Assembly: GCF_043641665.1 (NCBI RefSeq)
Contig: NC_092193.1
Span: 14,641,501-14,705,500 of the forward strand
Direction of reading: 5' to 3'
Source of the DNA: Enoplosus armatus
Taxonomy: Eukaryota > Chordata > Actinopteri > Centrarchiformes > Enoplosidae
Length of the DNA stretch: 64,000 bases
Under the pieces are notes generated by a model. It saw only the letters and a list, made by a program, of their open reading frames with translations. It was not told the DNA's origin and searched no databases. Made by a program: the position numbers and the translations under genes. Of this stretch, positions 1 through 12,955 are shown one piece after another (position 1 is the stretch's first letter; every line of letters begins with the position of its first letter).

Positions 1-1889
1 GTCATTTTATTCTCTGATTAGTATTCATATCTGCTGCTGCAGCTTTATTTCTGATCTCAATTATAACATGTTTTTCACAATGTTGCTGGCTGATTTTGAA
101 AGTAACATCCCTGCCATTTTCCTTTCTTTTCCCCGAGATATTTTACCCTCCATGCCCCTCAATGCCTCTCTCCCTCCGCCGTGTTTGTGTGTGAGCAGCC
201 TTTCAGCCGGCCCCTGGTTGTCAACTGATTGTAGATAATTACAGCTATTTGACTGCAGCTTTCACAGCCAGTCCTTTCTGGAGGCACTTACAGAGGGAGA
301 ACATGCCAAGCGGAGGTCCTTAACTGCCTCTGCGGATAACTACAGACACAAAGGCAGAGGGAATATGATAGAATATAAATAACATATCTGACCGATGCTG
401 GTGCTATCAGATATTCACACATAAAGTTGTCCTATATGGATTCTGTGAAAACCTCAATATCTAAACAGCAGAAGTTTGCATTGATCTGATGAACTAAAAT
501 TGAGGAAGATATAACAAAGATGAAATATTATTATCTTCCTAAAAATTGAGTGCTGCAACTCAGTTTGGCAGCAAATTAGAAAATAGTTCCCCCTTTTTCA
601 AAAAATGTTACAAAACGTTTGAAATTCAACTAAAAATAGTGGAATTATTGAGAAACAAAATAAATAGACATAATTTGGTGGCAGTTTCAGTGGAAACTGA
701 GTCCTTTCTCTGTGTAGTTTTGTAGAGACTGGCCCGTTCTCTCACATATTATGAGACTAATCCTGGTTTGAAGGACTGTAATTGTTCTCAAGCTGTCATA
801 CATTAGCTACATGCCTCTCAGCTCAGTGCTATATCCAGAACAGTAGGAATGAGTCAGACTCTTTATGATGACAGCTCTCCCCGTCTTTCTCTGTCTCCCT
901 CTCTTTCTCTCACTGCCTGCCTGACACTTTTTCCCCCTCTTCCCCTTCTCTTTCTTTTCTCTGCTCATTGTTTTCTGCGTCTTCCCTCCCTCCCTCCCTC
1001 CCTCCTTTGCCGTCTCCTGCTTACATAAGCTGCGTTGTGCGCAGTGACAGCAGAGACTTGAGGACTCATCGCAGCCCTCACTCAACAGGAACCCCCCTTC
1101 TGTCTGTCTCCTTGTTTCATGGGGAGCCATGACAGCTGCACACTTGACCGCGGGCGAAAGTGGATAATAGCAAGAGAGATCAAAGCAGAAAAAAGATAAC
1201 ACACACGCTCACATGCACTTTCTCCATCTTTGTACATCTCTCTCCCACACACACTCCATCTCTTACTTGACATACATGAGGCACATTGCTTTCAAAGTGG
1301 ACCCAAAAGTTCAAAGAAATAACTTGTTTTGTTGATTATATTCAGTGAATTATTTATTGGACTCTGTCAGACATTGTCCCCACGATGATACGAGATGCTG
1401 GGTTGACTGAAGTTGGAGGCAAAAGAGGAATAAGGACACGTCTGTTGGTACTCAACTAACAAGACTCCCAACTCTGAGTTCCAGGAAAAACTAAATGCCA
1501 AATGGATGCTTACAAACTACTGTTGCATCACATTACTGTAGTATCATAAAGTAACATAAAGCCTTTAATAAATCAATAAAACTTGTTGGTGCACTACAAG
1601 TCTGTCAGATATTTAGTTGTTAAGCAACAGAGCTATGGCAGGCTAACAAGAATACAAAATAGATGCTTCTGTTTGTGCCCTGATAGGATGTTTTTCCGTT
1701 CTTGCTGCTGTATCGCTGGTCTCAGTTTGTATTTATGGGCTGTGAAATGAGGCAGTCAGAGGGAAAAGCAGGAGATAGAAGAACTATGGAGGGAAAGATG
1801 GCAGTAAGTATACGCTTATTGAACTGAACCGTGCCCCTGGTCTCCTTCAGGCTTGTGTTGTCCTGGGAGGTAGAGCGCAGATTCAGATT

Positions 1890-1890
<1 letters not shown>
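1..1890. other. Non-coding, no gene seen
   Basis: Mostly AT-rich unique-looking sequence with a C/T-rich low-complexity patch at about 880-1015. Open frames here are short or low-complexity and none resembles a known protein. Confidence 0.6.

Positions 1891-1950
<60 letters not shown>
1891..1950. repeat. (CA)30 microsatellite
   Basis: Uninterrupted CA dinucleotides over 60 bases. Confidence 0.98.
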
Positions 1951-1953
<3 letters not shown>

Positions 1954-3301
1954 TGACAAATGGGCAAGGCTTGCTTTTTGTTTATCTCACCACTGCAGGC
2001 ACTCCAGACAAACCTCTCTGATTTCACATGCAGGCTCACATATGTGATTGTTGTGCCCACTGAGCGTTTGCTGGCACCTGACAGCAGATTTCTTATTGCC
2101 TGTTTGTTGACTGTAAATGCACATTGTATATGCCTGTGCATATTTGTGTGCAGTGATGAGTATTCTCTCTAAAACAGGAACCAGCAGTCATTTCTGAACA
2201 TTCAGGCAATAAGATGCTTTCAGCCAAATTTTCACCCCCTGTTCAGCTGAGAATATTCTTTTGCATGTGTGAATGGTTACATAGATGAGACGGATTTGCT
2301 GCCGCCTCCTTTGATTCAGCCCCCACACCCCCGGGCTATTTGCATGATTGTGACACTGTAATGCCATCACAGATCGTCTAGAAATTTTGGTGATTATTCA
2401 TGTCTTTTTTTTTTTGCTTCTTTAGCGTTCTGGAGTTGTGCATTTATCTGCCTTTATCAGATATATAGCCCTGTTCAACATAGAACTGCAGTAACAAATA
2501 ACAATCAATATGGGATCAATACAGGGGGGAGACGCTGCTTGTATTCTGTATGTGTTATGAAACGTCTGCTTGATTGTGTATTTCTGTGAGTGTGTCTGTG
2601 GTCCTGCAGCAGGTGATAAGAGGGTGATCAGTGTATGCCTCCTTATAATAATCCAAGACTGTTCCCATTTCAGCTGTGCGTAGGAGTCCCACGGCAGGTG
2701 CCAAAATAAAATAACATTACCATTTGTTGTCTCAATGCAGTTAGAGCGCAGTAATTAATGCAAACCTGAGCCTCATTTATCAGTGTTTTCCTTTCTGTAT
2801 GCATGAAATGCCATGACGCTTGACCAAGTGCTTGTTAATTTCTTAATATATCACAAGATAATTGGGGCCCACTGTGAGAGTAAACAGAGCTCAGACTTAG
2901 CACAACTTGTGCCAGAGCTATCAACCTCAGATGTGATGCATTATAAAACAAACTGTGTTTTTCTGCCATTACTTTGGCAAGGCTTGAGCCGAGGCAATAA
3001 TTCACTGTGTATGTGCTCCCTGTAACAATGAGGCCCGCATCAGCTGTGGCTTGCTGTGCTGCCGTGGCCTCGGTCTCAGGTGTTAGGTTGGTCATGCCAG
3101 GCAACAAGCAGCCCAGCCTGCATCAGCACACATCATCTATCCCCCTCAGTCTCATTCTCCGCTGGGAGATGGAGCTCTCATCACTCACCCCTCTCCATCA
3201 GCCGCGGTGATTGGCTTATTATGTTGTGCACAGATGAAGACTGGGCCATGCATCACTGCACACACCGTTGCTTCCACACACACAAACACTTATGAACCCC
3301 T

Positions 3302-3303
<2 letters not shown>
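1951..3303. other. Non-coding, no gene seen
   Basis: Non-repetitive sequence. The part 2700-3010 is rich in TAAT-type motifs and looks like a possible conserved non-coding element. No coding signal was found. Confidence 0.5.

Positions 3304-3334
<31 letters not shown>
3304..3334. repeat. (AC)n microsatellite
   Basis: Uninterrupted AC repeat of 31 bases. Confidence 0.95.
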
Positions 3335-3340
<6 letters not shown>

Positions 3341-3582
3341 GTGACTACACAAACACACACATCAAGGAATCTAAAAGGATAACACCTTTTTTTTGTCTCT
3401 GTCAGTTGTAATAGCCTGGTGGGACTCAGGTGGACATAACACACACACTTGAATGTGAACACACATTGGCACACATGGGAGAAGAAGACATCTCAAAGAC
3501 AATGAAACAATGCTGCTGCACCACAAAACCCGCTCATCGTCATAGTTACAGAAGTTACCTTGATGGTAAATACCATGTTAAA

Positions 3583-3988
3583 GGGGTACTCCACCAATTT
3601 TAAATGTCAAAGTCAGTTTCCTCGTCATGGTTAGTGCTATCGAGCCTTTGAACACAGTCTCATGATGTCCTCTGTGGCTCTGCAGGGAGGCTTGTCAAGT
3701 CTAAAAAGATGATGACATGGTGATGTCATCAGAGTTATCTCAGCTTGAGCTTGGAGAATTCAAATCAAGCAGAAAGCATGCATTATAAACTGGATGTAGA
3801 ATTTGAAAGTCGTGGCAGGAAGAGCATAAAAAAGATGCTGTCGAGTTGCATTGTGGGAAGTGTAGGTAGATCCAGCTTGACCATTACTAGGGACTAAAAG
3901 TCAGGATATGCTTCAATTTTGACCATTCTTTTATTAATCTGTTTCTCAGACATTATAGAAGTGCAATACTAAATCGCTGGAGTGCCCA
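3583..3988. mobile_element. Short non-autonomous DNA transposon with inverted ends (406 bp)
   Basis: The left end GGGGTACTCCACCAATTT (3583-3600) is matched by the right end at 3971-3988, which reads TGGGCACTCCAGCGATTT on the other strand: 14 of 18 positions agree. There is no coding capacity. Left flank TTAA and right flank TTTA are suggestive of a TTAA-targeting superfamily, but the target duplication is not clean. Confidence 0.6.
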
Positions 3989-6464
3989 TTTATGGCTCTG
4001 AGTGCTATTAATGAACCACAAATCTCCCAATACATGTTCTTATGGAAGCCATACATACCATAGCTGCATACTGTCAGGCTGCAGCAGGCTATTTAAAGTC
4101 CATAGAAACTATAATGCTGCATTACATCACACCAGTGAGTTAATCGTGCAGTCAAATGTACAGTGTACCAGCTCTTACTATCTGTCTCTGTTTATGGAAA
4201 GGTATGCTGGCTGTCGGCTTACTGGCCCTCCACTTGGCTGAGGGCCCCGGCCATCTAGGATTAGTCCTCTTCTCCAAAACCTTTATATAAAATCATTACT
4301 AAAGGGGAAACAACAATGAGACAAGTTAGGCCAGTGAGGTGTATTGGCACAGCTCTTCACTGGATGCATGCACAGCAGAGCGTGGTTCTGGTGAAATAAA
4401 CTGCAGTGTGCTGGAATAATCTCTCCGTGTTTCAGGCCTGATTTCACTTCAGCAATAGAGCGAGGACACAGAGACAAAGACGGAGAGAGAAAGTGTGGTG
4501 GCTCCATGTTGGGGTCAAAGGGTCCAGGGATCAGCATCTTACCTCGTGTGTGTGTGTCTAAGTACGTGTGAAAGAGAAAGAGAGAGAGAGCATGTAGGTG
4601 GGTGTTGTTTTGCCTTTAGCAGAGGATATATTTTTCAGACTGAGGTGAATGGAGGTAACCACCAAAAGCCTCAACTCTCTCCCACCTTCTTTCTCCCTTA
4701 TCCTCTTTGCACAATCCTTTCATTTTCTGGCCTCTCCGCCATCATGTGTCCAAATGCACTCTAATTCTGCAACCAATTTCATACTATATTTCTGCCAAAG
4801 CCTCCATTTTCCTGTCACTTCTACCCACTCACTTGTCAATCTTCTACTTCATGCGTTATATATTCTCATTTAGACCTCCCTCTTTCAGGCCAGTTAATCT
4901 CTCCCTCTGCTGTCCCAATCCCCACTTTTCACTTTCCTCCCTTCCTGGATCTTTTCCTCTCTCTGCTCCATCCCTCTGTGCCCTTCTCCCTGACCTCTCC
5001 CAACCTGGCTCTAAGCCGTCCTTCTCTAAACCCGGTGAGACGCCCCGAGTGCTTTAACAGCATGGAACTGAACTGCTTTTCTGTGGGCTCGGAGAGCTCG
5101 ATGGTGTGTGAGGTTTAGTATCTTTAATGTTTGTATGTGTGTGTTTCAGAGACTGTCAGGGGAGTTCTGAGTAGTACCAGTGGTGATTAATGTGCCATCT
5201 TTTCTCTCCTCATGCAGATCGGATATCCTGGGAGGCGAAAGGCAGCACAAGGACAGGAAGTGTGGCAGCAGGAAAGAGGAAGCCAGTTAATGAAGGAAAT
5301 TGTTTCTTCTTGTACATGTGTTTTTTCTCAGCAGAAAAGGTTCCCCTTGTTAAAGCGGGGCAGCAGGGGAGGTGTATAGGTGAGTAAAGGTGAAAGAATC
5401 CTCCCACTGTCTGTAAAGTATGGGTTGAAGAGTTGAGTAAAGAAAACTTCTCACTTTTGCAGCAATTTCTACTAAAGTGCCCTTAAGTAATGTTCTTGAA
5501 GGTCAGTACCAGTGATTTTGCATGTTTTAAGCCCTTGAAGTACAAACTGCATACATGTATGCCTTCCTATCCTTCCAAACAGCTGATTACCACTCTTTTA
5601 TCAAATGTATGAAAATGTTTGAGACAGTGTAGTTGATCCAGTGTCCCTTGGAATTACATCCCTATTGGATGATTCTGCATCTCACGATTTACATCGAGTG
5701 CCAGTATTTGGTACCAATGCAGGAAGTAGTCTGCCTGATATGTAGCTATATATGAGTTCACTTCCCAACAAGTGTTTTTGTTGCCTAACCTTAACCATCC
5801 CATAACCATAGTTTATTGGCCATAACCACAATCTTTTCCCTGACCATAACATATAGTTGACATGCACATAATAATTGCTGGCATTGAACACAGTCCAGCG
5901 CTTTGCAAAATCCTCCAGTCGTGACATTCTTGTCTGACAACAGGGTTGGGTGACTGATCAGTCTGTGACTGGGGGAGTAGATTTTCAATATTTGACAATT
6001 ATGCAAAAATCCCAGATTACATTAAATGCCCAAATTTCCTCACTTTCTACAGTGTCCAGAATCATACAATATGGGCGTAATTTTGGGTTCAGCGTGGTAG
6101 AAAATTGCTGGAATGTATATCTAAAATGCTGAATCACTGTTAAACGGAATTGAATAACTCAAAATGGGCATTGCAACCTTTGACGTCAGAGGAGGTTCAG
6201 ACTGCCTTGAAGACCTTGGGGTGTTTATATTTCTTGAGATATGCTTGTGGGAAGCTGGTTCTGTCTGGTTTTGTTGACAAGATGAAGCAGAGGGCCTCGT
6301 TCTCACAACAGCTTGGGGGGTACATCTAGGCCGGTGTTGGGAGGGTTGGCAAGCTGACCCTAAACCGAACCTGTGAGTAGAGTTTGGCTTCCTGGCGCCA
6401 GTTCTTAATAGATACATTCATTAAGACAACAGAGAGTGACCAGAGAGCTTTTTTTATTCATCAG
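3989..6464. other. Non-coding, no gene seen
   Basis: Contains a C/T-rich tract (4670-5040). A stretch at about 5760-5860 has phrases (TTGTTGCCTAACCTTAACCA) that recur in fish interspersed repeats. No gene is supported. Confidence 0.5.
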
Positions 6465-6582
6465 CTGAATCCAAGGACACTTCAGCAAGACAGAACAGAA
6501 GGAGCCAGGGATCGACCCACCGATACTACAATTGAACCATCAACCCTACAATGAACGGACAACACACTCTATCACCTGACAA
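6465..6582 (-). mobile_element. Degraded tRNA-type SINE (teleost)
   Basis: Read on the minus strand this shows an A-box-like GGTGATAGAGTG near 6566-6577. Two B-box-like stretches follow (GGTTCAA near 6532-6538 and GGTCGATCC near 6509-6517), then CTGAAGTGTCCTTGG, a phrase typical of teleost SINE bodies. It is truncated and diverged. Confidence 0.5.
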
Positions 6583-6742
6583 CAAGCTGAAGGGTCACTT
6601 TGCATAATCGTTTTAAATGCAAGAAACTATTACTAACATGTACTGTTCTTGTGTTCTTGTCACAACATCCATGTTTCCTTATTTTGGCCAAGAAAAAGAA
6701 ACCACCAATAAAAATAGATACATGAATTGTTGATGTAGGAAC

Positions 6743-7118
6743 AAGTGGCGTGGCGCGACTTTTCCACTCAGTGGGGCTAATAAATCTTGGCATTATCTGC
6801 TATACTGTCGCGTAAAAAAAAAACTTTGCTGAGAGTCTCCACCGCGTTTTGGTGTCATTTACGGGCGCACTGCTTCTGTCCTCAGTTGTCTGTGTCGGCA
6901 CACAGACAAAGACTGTATGCAGCGCTTTTTTATTAGTCATCGCACGTTTCTGTTATAATGTATGATTTATGTGAGAGTAACAACTTAAATGTATATACAC
7001 ACACACACACACACAACACAGAAATAACATTAACAATTTTTCATTAAAATATGTATTTCACAATTGGAATTGCAGGACAGGCGGCGCCCCAACGCCCTTA
7101 ATGGACCACATGCCACTG
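6743..7118. mobile_element. Non-autonomous hAT-like element (376 bp) with 8-bp target duplication
   Basis: The left end AAGTGGCGTGG and the right end, which reads CAGTGGCATGTGG on the opposite strand, are imperfect inverted repeats. They are flanked by GTAGGAAC (6735-6742) and GTAAGAAC (7119-7126), a 7/8 match expected for a hAT 8-bp target duplication. There is no transposase frame. It contains a short (AC)n run at about 6998-7014. Confidence 0.6.
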
Positions 7119-7126
7119 GTAAGAAC

Positions 7127-7954
7127 TTAGAAAATGGTAACCTGCAATTTAAAATGTTCACGATTTAATCGACTGAAACATGTATGGTCTTTCAATCCCC
7201 AAATACTCCAGCCACCAGAGCTGTACGGTAGTAAATGGAGAATTTTGCCACACTGGATAACGCCGAGGCGTGAATATATTTACTTGTGGAATTTTAAGCT
7301 AAGGCGCTGATGGAAAAGGGTATCTGTGCTCAGCCTTCAATTTCTGGATGAAGGCTTTAAAAGAGAGAACTTGGGTGGATGGATGCGGTTATGAGGTGTG
7401 ATAAGGGCGTTGAAGAAATAATTGCAATTCTCCCGTCATGGAGGCTTGGGCTTGACTCCAGGTTACATTCTGCCTGCTAGGACTATAGAGCAGGTGGATG
7501 GAGGGAGATATAGGCATGGAAATTAATTAAAATTCTCCCTCTCCTCCCCTTCTCGTTTTATGCATACATAACCACTCACTGCTCATGACCACAGGGTTAA
7601 GAGCCGCAAAACTAGAAGGAGGGCAGAGAATGAAAGGTTAGTGTGAGGTGAGAGAGAGATATACTGAAACAGAGAGATGCAGCAGAGCAGTGAAGGTGAA
7701 AGATTAATAACCGCCTAGTCCTTCGCTAACAGGCTACTAGATATAGTTATATCCACAGCCATCAGTACTGTGTGTGTGTGTGTGTGTGTGTGTCTTGGCA
7801 TTTGCTAAACCTTTATTCATCCAGGGGAGGCTTACTGAGCTTGAATATCTGCTTCATCTTTAAACCTATGATCCCAAACATCCCATCTCAGCCACCAAGC
7901 TTTGATTTTGTGAACATCAACTGCAGTTTTTTAACGGGTGAAAGTGGTCAAGAT
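7127..7954. other. Non-coding, no gene seen
   Basis: Unique-looking sequence with no coding signal apart from a (TG)n at 7770-7793. Confidence 0.5.
7770..7793. repeat. (TG)n microsatellite
   Basis: Uninterrupted TG repeat of about 24 bases. Confidence 0.95.
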
Positions 7955-8140
7955 AGATGACCACCCTCTGCTCGAGGTTTTTGCATGTTAAAAATTAGTT
8001 TTTCCTTGCCAAGTGCTTGCTCATAGAGGGAATCGTTGGGTCTCTGTAGATAATCTTATAAAGAGTACGGTCTAGACCTGCTCCGTATGAAAAGTGCCCT
8101 GAGATAACTTCTGTTATGATTTGGCGCTAGACAGTTAGAT
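7955..8140 (+). mobile_element. L2-type LINE 3' end (teleost)
   Basis: Carries phrases characteristic of the 3' end of abundant fish LINEs: GTTTTTCCTTGCCAAG, TTGCTCATAG, GTTGGGTCTCTGTA, AGAGTACGGTCTAGACCTGC and ATTTGGCGCTA. Only the 3' part is present. It belongs with the coding remnant of the same kind of LINE at 21150-21470. The family call rests on recognition. Confidence 0.65.
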
Positions 8141-9111
8141 AAACTATGTGAACTTATTTTTCCCTTAGAGACCACGATAAGCTAGCTAGTCTGACTGAAT
8201 AGAGCTTGTTCACGACCCAACCTTAACCATAGTGCTGTCACAACACAAAATGTATTTTCATTTTCCACCAGTGATTTGGAATGCTTTTGGAAGGCACAGA
8301 CAAATGATGCCGTCCTGCCGATAGGGGCGTCAGATCAACAAGAACGTCGCTCTAAGGGGCATGGACAAATTACGTATTTTGTCATTTAATTTGGGGGATA
8401 TGTTGACTGCTTGCTTGTAGACACATTTCACATTTTGGCATGATCAGCCTCTAGGTTACACTAGATATTAATTGGATTGAATTAACTGGAAGTGTAACAA
8501 GTGAATACTGTCTCCATTTTCCCTCTCATAAATGTGAAGCACATACAGTAGTCCTTTCCAGGAACCTTCCTATGAATTTACAGTTAAATATCAGTTCCTT
8601 TTCAAAGGAAATTCAGACCCGCAAGAGAGCCGTTCTGGGATTCACATCAAGCTACAGCCACATCATGTGTTAATGTGTGTCTGTGTTACCCTTCACAGTG
8701 GAAGATTATACCTTACTCTTGATTTTACAGTGTATACCCTCCCCAGACACGGTTCCCGGTACATGAAATTCATTCTTTTCGCCCAGCAGAACACACCCAC
8801 ACATATTGATTACGCTTCCATTTATTTATTTATACAGCAGTGTCTTTTCTGCGCACCTCCAAAGTAATGTGCTTTCATCTAAGTGTGTGAATGAAGCAAA
8901 GAAAAGGTTTGAGAGAGACTTGGTGTTTTCAAAGCAGACGTGGATGGAGTGTGCGTGAGTGCTTTCATTGGGTTTTTAATCAGGGCGTCACGCTCTCGGT
9001 TCTGATTAGGTACAGCAGGCAGGGCTCTCCAGCCGGCTGCCTCTGAACAACAACACCCTCTAAAAAGCAGATAATGCTTCCACACTCAGACTAAAAGAAA
9101 ATCAACAACTA

Positions 9112-9164
<53 letters not shown>

Positions 9165-10192
9165 CTTCTCTCTCTTCCTCCTCCTCATCTGCAGACCAAA
9201 TCAGATCGATGATGTGAGAAAATGAAACTCTGCAATAACAGGAAGGTGAGAGCGGCCTCAGGTATGAGTCGTGTCTTGTCACGTGACAAAAGGAAAACAA
9301 GAGAATCTAATATGAGGAGCAACCAATATGATTCAGTGTTGTGTCCTCTGGCCTTCCACATGTCAGAAACTATTTTCAAAGATCATCAGATGCAAGATAC
9401 ACACACACACGCACACACTGCAGAGTATGTAACACACCGCAGAGATGCACGGCCACAATAATTGTGTTTTTGTGTTTGCGCGTCTGCAGTGACAATATGT
9501 GATCCTCACACTTCATTCCACATGTCCAAAGACATTATTCCTGTTGCTTCCCGTTAATTGAGTCATCATTCTTTCATTTCGTCTCCAGCCAGCGTGTACA
9601 AGGAGACATTATGCAGAACAGAAAAAGGAAAAGAATGAAGATGAATATGTGCATAAACAATTGTGCCGTATATGTGTTTTTTTATGAATAGAAAAGCCTT
9701 TCATTCAGTGAAGTTGGTATCATGAAACATGAGAATAGCTCTCATAACAGAGGAGAAAAGGGCGACTGTTCAACAATAACTCCATTGTCGTCTCAGTATG
9801 ATGATATTCATAAATACAATTCGGCACCAGGCACAATAGATGCGATGCACACCTGGGCCCCCACAGAGTAACACACAGCATAATCGAACCTATTGTGAAA
9901 TGAGTAGAAAACACAAGTGTGTGACAACAGATTGTAATGATGCAGGGTTAGTTAAAATGCACTGATAAACTTCTTTGTTTCAGTCAACATTCTTCACAGA
10001 TAAGTTCTTTACTACATTTTTGGCATCTCATTACAGCAATGTGTCTTGTATTTATTTTGTATAAATGAACAGATTTATATTGGGTACATTTATTGTTTAT
10101 CTGCCTCTGTGAATCCATGATAAACTTTCAACTACAAAGATTAATATTCTTATTAACTAGACTAAGATTAACTAATTGACTAAATCTACAGA
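8141..10192. other. Non-coding, no gene seen
   Basis: Unique-looking sequence interrupted by a (TC)n array at 9117-9160. No exon-like block with protein similarity was recognised. Confidence 0.5.
9117..9160. repeat. (TC)n microsatellite
   Basis: About 44 bases of TC repeat after a single interruption, followed by further C/T-rich sequence. Confidence 0.95.
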
Positions 10193-10690
10193 CATGCTAG
10201 CTGCTCTATGAGGCTGTACTTGGCATGTTTACCATGCTCACCGTCTTAATTTAGCATTAAACACAAAGTACAGCTGAGGCTAATGGGAATGTTATCAGTT
10301 TTGCAGGTATTTGGTCATTAAGTGTTGGACAAATAAAACATTTCACCTGATGATGGTGCTAGTTGAAAAGTCAATGGATCAACAAAGTTAACATAGTTCA
10401 TCCTAAGGAAGACATAAATATCTGAACCAAACTGCGTGGTAATCCAACCAATACGTGTTGAGACATTTCACTCAAAACCATAAAGGTGAACCTCATGGTG
10501 GCACTACAAAAAAAGTCAGGGGATCACAAAAGTCATTAGTCCTCATCCTCTTGGGGAGATAAATGTCTGAACCAAATTTGGTGGCAATCCATCCAATAGT
10601 TGAGATATTTCAGTCTGGACCAAAAAGGTGAACCAACCAAGAGACAGACATTGCCATCCCCAGGGCCATGCCACTAGAATGGCTAAAAAT
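10193..10690 (-). repeat. Dispersed repeat family, copy A (about 500 bp)
   Basis: Shares long phrases, in inverted orientation, with the copies at 12665, 21947 and 39350, and in the same orientation with the copy at 46845. Shared words include ACAGCTGAGGCT, TTGCAGGTATTTGGTCATTA and GAGATATTTCAGTC(T/C)GG. Two successive monomers of about 110-120 bp (…GTGCTAGTTGAAAAGTCA… and …GGCACTACAAAAAAAGTCA…) lie within it. Non-coding. Confidence 0.8.
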
Positions 10691-10756
10691 CATAGTATTT
10701 TCTTATAGCTGTGGATGTGAGTGTGAATGTCTGTCTGTCTTTATGTGTTGTTACAG

Positions 10757-10840
10757 ACGGCAACCTATCCGGGGTGTACCCCGCCTCTCGCCCAATGTGA
10801 GCTGGGATAGGCTCCAGCCCCCTGTGGCCCGGGTTAAACA
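10757..10840 (+). mobile_element. Teleost retroposon tail
   Basis: Contains GGGGTGTACCCCGCCTCTCG, CCCAATG and AGCTGGGATAGGCTCCAGCC, a tail shared by many fish SINE/LINE copies. Only this end is recognisable. The call rests on recognition rather than on a second copy in the window. Confidence 0.6.
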
Positions 10841-11384
10841 AGTATCTGTAAGGGATAATATGTCTGTGAATTCATGGTTAACTCCCCCTATTAACAAAAT
10901 ACACCTCAATCAAAAATATAGATCCAATACAGAAAACTGTATTGAGTGCTGTGGCACATTCTCCGCACCATTACTTCTGCTTCAATCCAAGCACAGAAAG
11001 ACAACATGCTGTAATGAAATGCTTGGTTAGATACCCAGAATTTGCCTATAACCCATATGGTCCAGAGCGACTATGTGATGGAATATTGCATGAGCCACTG
11101 TGACAGATGCCCTGATATTGGCTCTGAATGGAAACTGTTGCTTCACAGGGAGGATGCCTTCTGCCTTCTGTTTATTCCCACCACATTTTTGATAACGACA
11201 TTATATCAGCAGGTGATTTTTGAGAGGTAGGCAATCAGCCACAACGCCCCCACCGACCCGCCGACACACACTCAAGTCCATGCACACCAACGTCAATGAG
11301 GTAAGCTGGAGAACTGAGATGTGAAACGTGAAACGGACACTAGATTAATTCTCCTTTGTTTGTCCCACTGATGAAATCTTAACA

Positions 11385-11966
11385 CATGGTGGAAGAAGTA
11401 CTGAAATATTTTACCTGAGTAAAAGTAGCAATACCACAGTGTAGGAATACTCTTTTACAAATAAAAGTCCTGCATATAAAATTTTACTTAAACGTACGAA
11501 AGTATTAGCATCAAAATATACTTAAAGTAGCAAAGTAAAAGTACTCATTAGGCAGAATGGCCCATTTCAGAATAATGTTTATTATATTATTGGATTATAA
11601 TTGAGTAAGTGAAGCAGTAAGTGATGCATTAATGTGCATGTTTTTTAATGTTGCAGCTGGCAAAGGTGGGGCTCTTTTTAATTACTTTATACTCCTGGGT
11701 AGATTGTGAATTTCCCCCAGGGAGCAATAAATCTTATCTTAACTAATAATAATATAGTATTTTATTTGTTTATTACAGTTTGTATTATCAATCTGAATCT
11801 GCAAAGTAACTAGTGACTAAAGTTATCAAATAATTGTAATGGAGTAAAAAGTATAATATTTCCCTCTGAATTGTAGTCAAGTCAAAGCATAAAGTAGCAT
11901 AAAGTGGAAATACTAAACTTGTACTTTAGTTCTTGAGTAAATGTACTTTGTTACTTTCCACAACAG
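11385..11966. mobile_element. Non-autonomous hAT-like element (about 580 bp)
   Basis: The left part reads TGGTGGAAGAAGTACTGAAA…GAGTAAAAGTAGCAATACCAC and the right end …GTACTTTGTTACTTTCCACAACAG. The termini are imperfect inverted repeats (TGGTGGAAGAAGTAC against TTGTGGAAAGTAACA), and the internal repeated AAAGTA words are typical of an abundant teleost element. No transposase is present and no clean target duplication was found. Confidence 0.6.
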
Positions 11967-12664
11967 CATGTCAGACAGCCGTCTGCTGCTCTCCTCTCCA
12001 CAGTGGCCTCAAGTGATTTTTAGATTTGACAGTAAAGTTTTAATTATCACGTAAAAGGCCTCACTGGATCTGCTAGCTGACTCCATTTTCAAGCTGCTCT
12101 TTCCTTATTTCAGTGAGAGGGGCCTCAGGTCCCCGCAGGACTCCTGACCATTAGACTCGACACGAAAATCAAGAAGCAGCCAAGCTTTTCTTTGTTCAGT
12201 CTGGAACTAAAAGAGCCTCTAAATCTCCTAATGTGATAGAGGCAAACGACTTCATGGACTCAGACAGTAATCGCACACATATTCATTCATCCGTCTCTCC
12301 TCTAATGGCTGTTTGGGGGGAAACAAAATCAAATGTCACAATGTTTTTGATGATATACCTCAGTGTTGGTATACAATGTGATAATATTTTGTCGTTGAAC
12401 AAATACAGCCATTCATTGTTTTTTCTAACAAGTTAAGGCCGGAGACTTAAAGGCCCTGCACACCCACACTGGTGACCTCTGCTGTTACACGATGTCAACA
12501 GTCTGTATGTACTGATAACAATCATAAATGTGTAAGTTGTATCACAGACATCTTGTCTCATATTATGGTATAGATAATATTTTCATATGATAAACCAGGA
12601 CGACTCAGTGGTCTCAGTCGGGTGCTTTATCTACTTAACTGTCTGTTATTGAAAAAGTTATAAT
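11967..12664. other. Non-coding, no gene seen
   Basis: Unique-looking, AT-rich. Nothing with coding character. Confidence 0.5.
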
Positions 12665-12955
12665 TGCACATGACTTTTCATCCAGCACTATCACCAGGTC
12701 AAAACTTTGATTAATTAATGGCCAAATTTACCCCAAACTACTGACATTCCCATCAGCTTCAGCTCTATTTTGTGTTTAGCAGTAATTAGCAATTGTTAGC
12801 ACCAAACTAAGATGGTGGACCTGGTAAACATTACACTTGCTAAACATTAGCATGTTAGCATTGTCATTGTGCGCACACTAGCATGCCAACATTAGCATTT
12901 AGCTCAAAGCACTGCTGTAATGTTACAGCCTCACAGAGCAGCTAGCATGGCAGCA
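12665..12955 (+). repeat. Dispersed repeat family, copy B (partial)
   Basis: Carries ACTGACATTCCCATCAGCTTCAGCT, here 25 bases of the family core at about 12739-12764, then the GCTAGCA/TTAGCAT-rich tail and the closing CTCACAGAGCAGCTAGCATGG. Same orientation as the copies at 21947 and 39350. The left part is missing. Confidence 0.75.
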
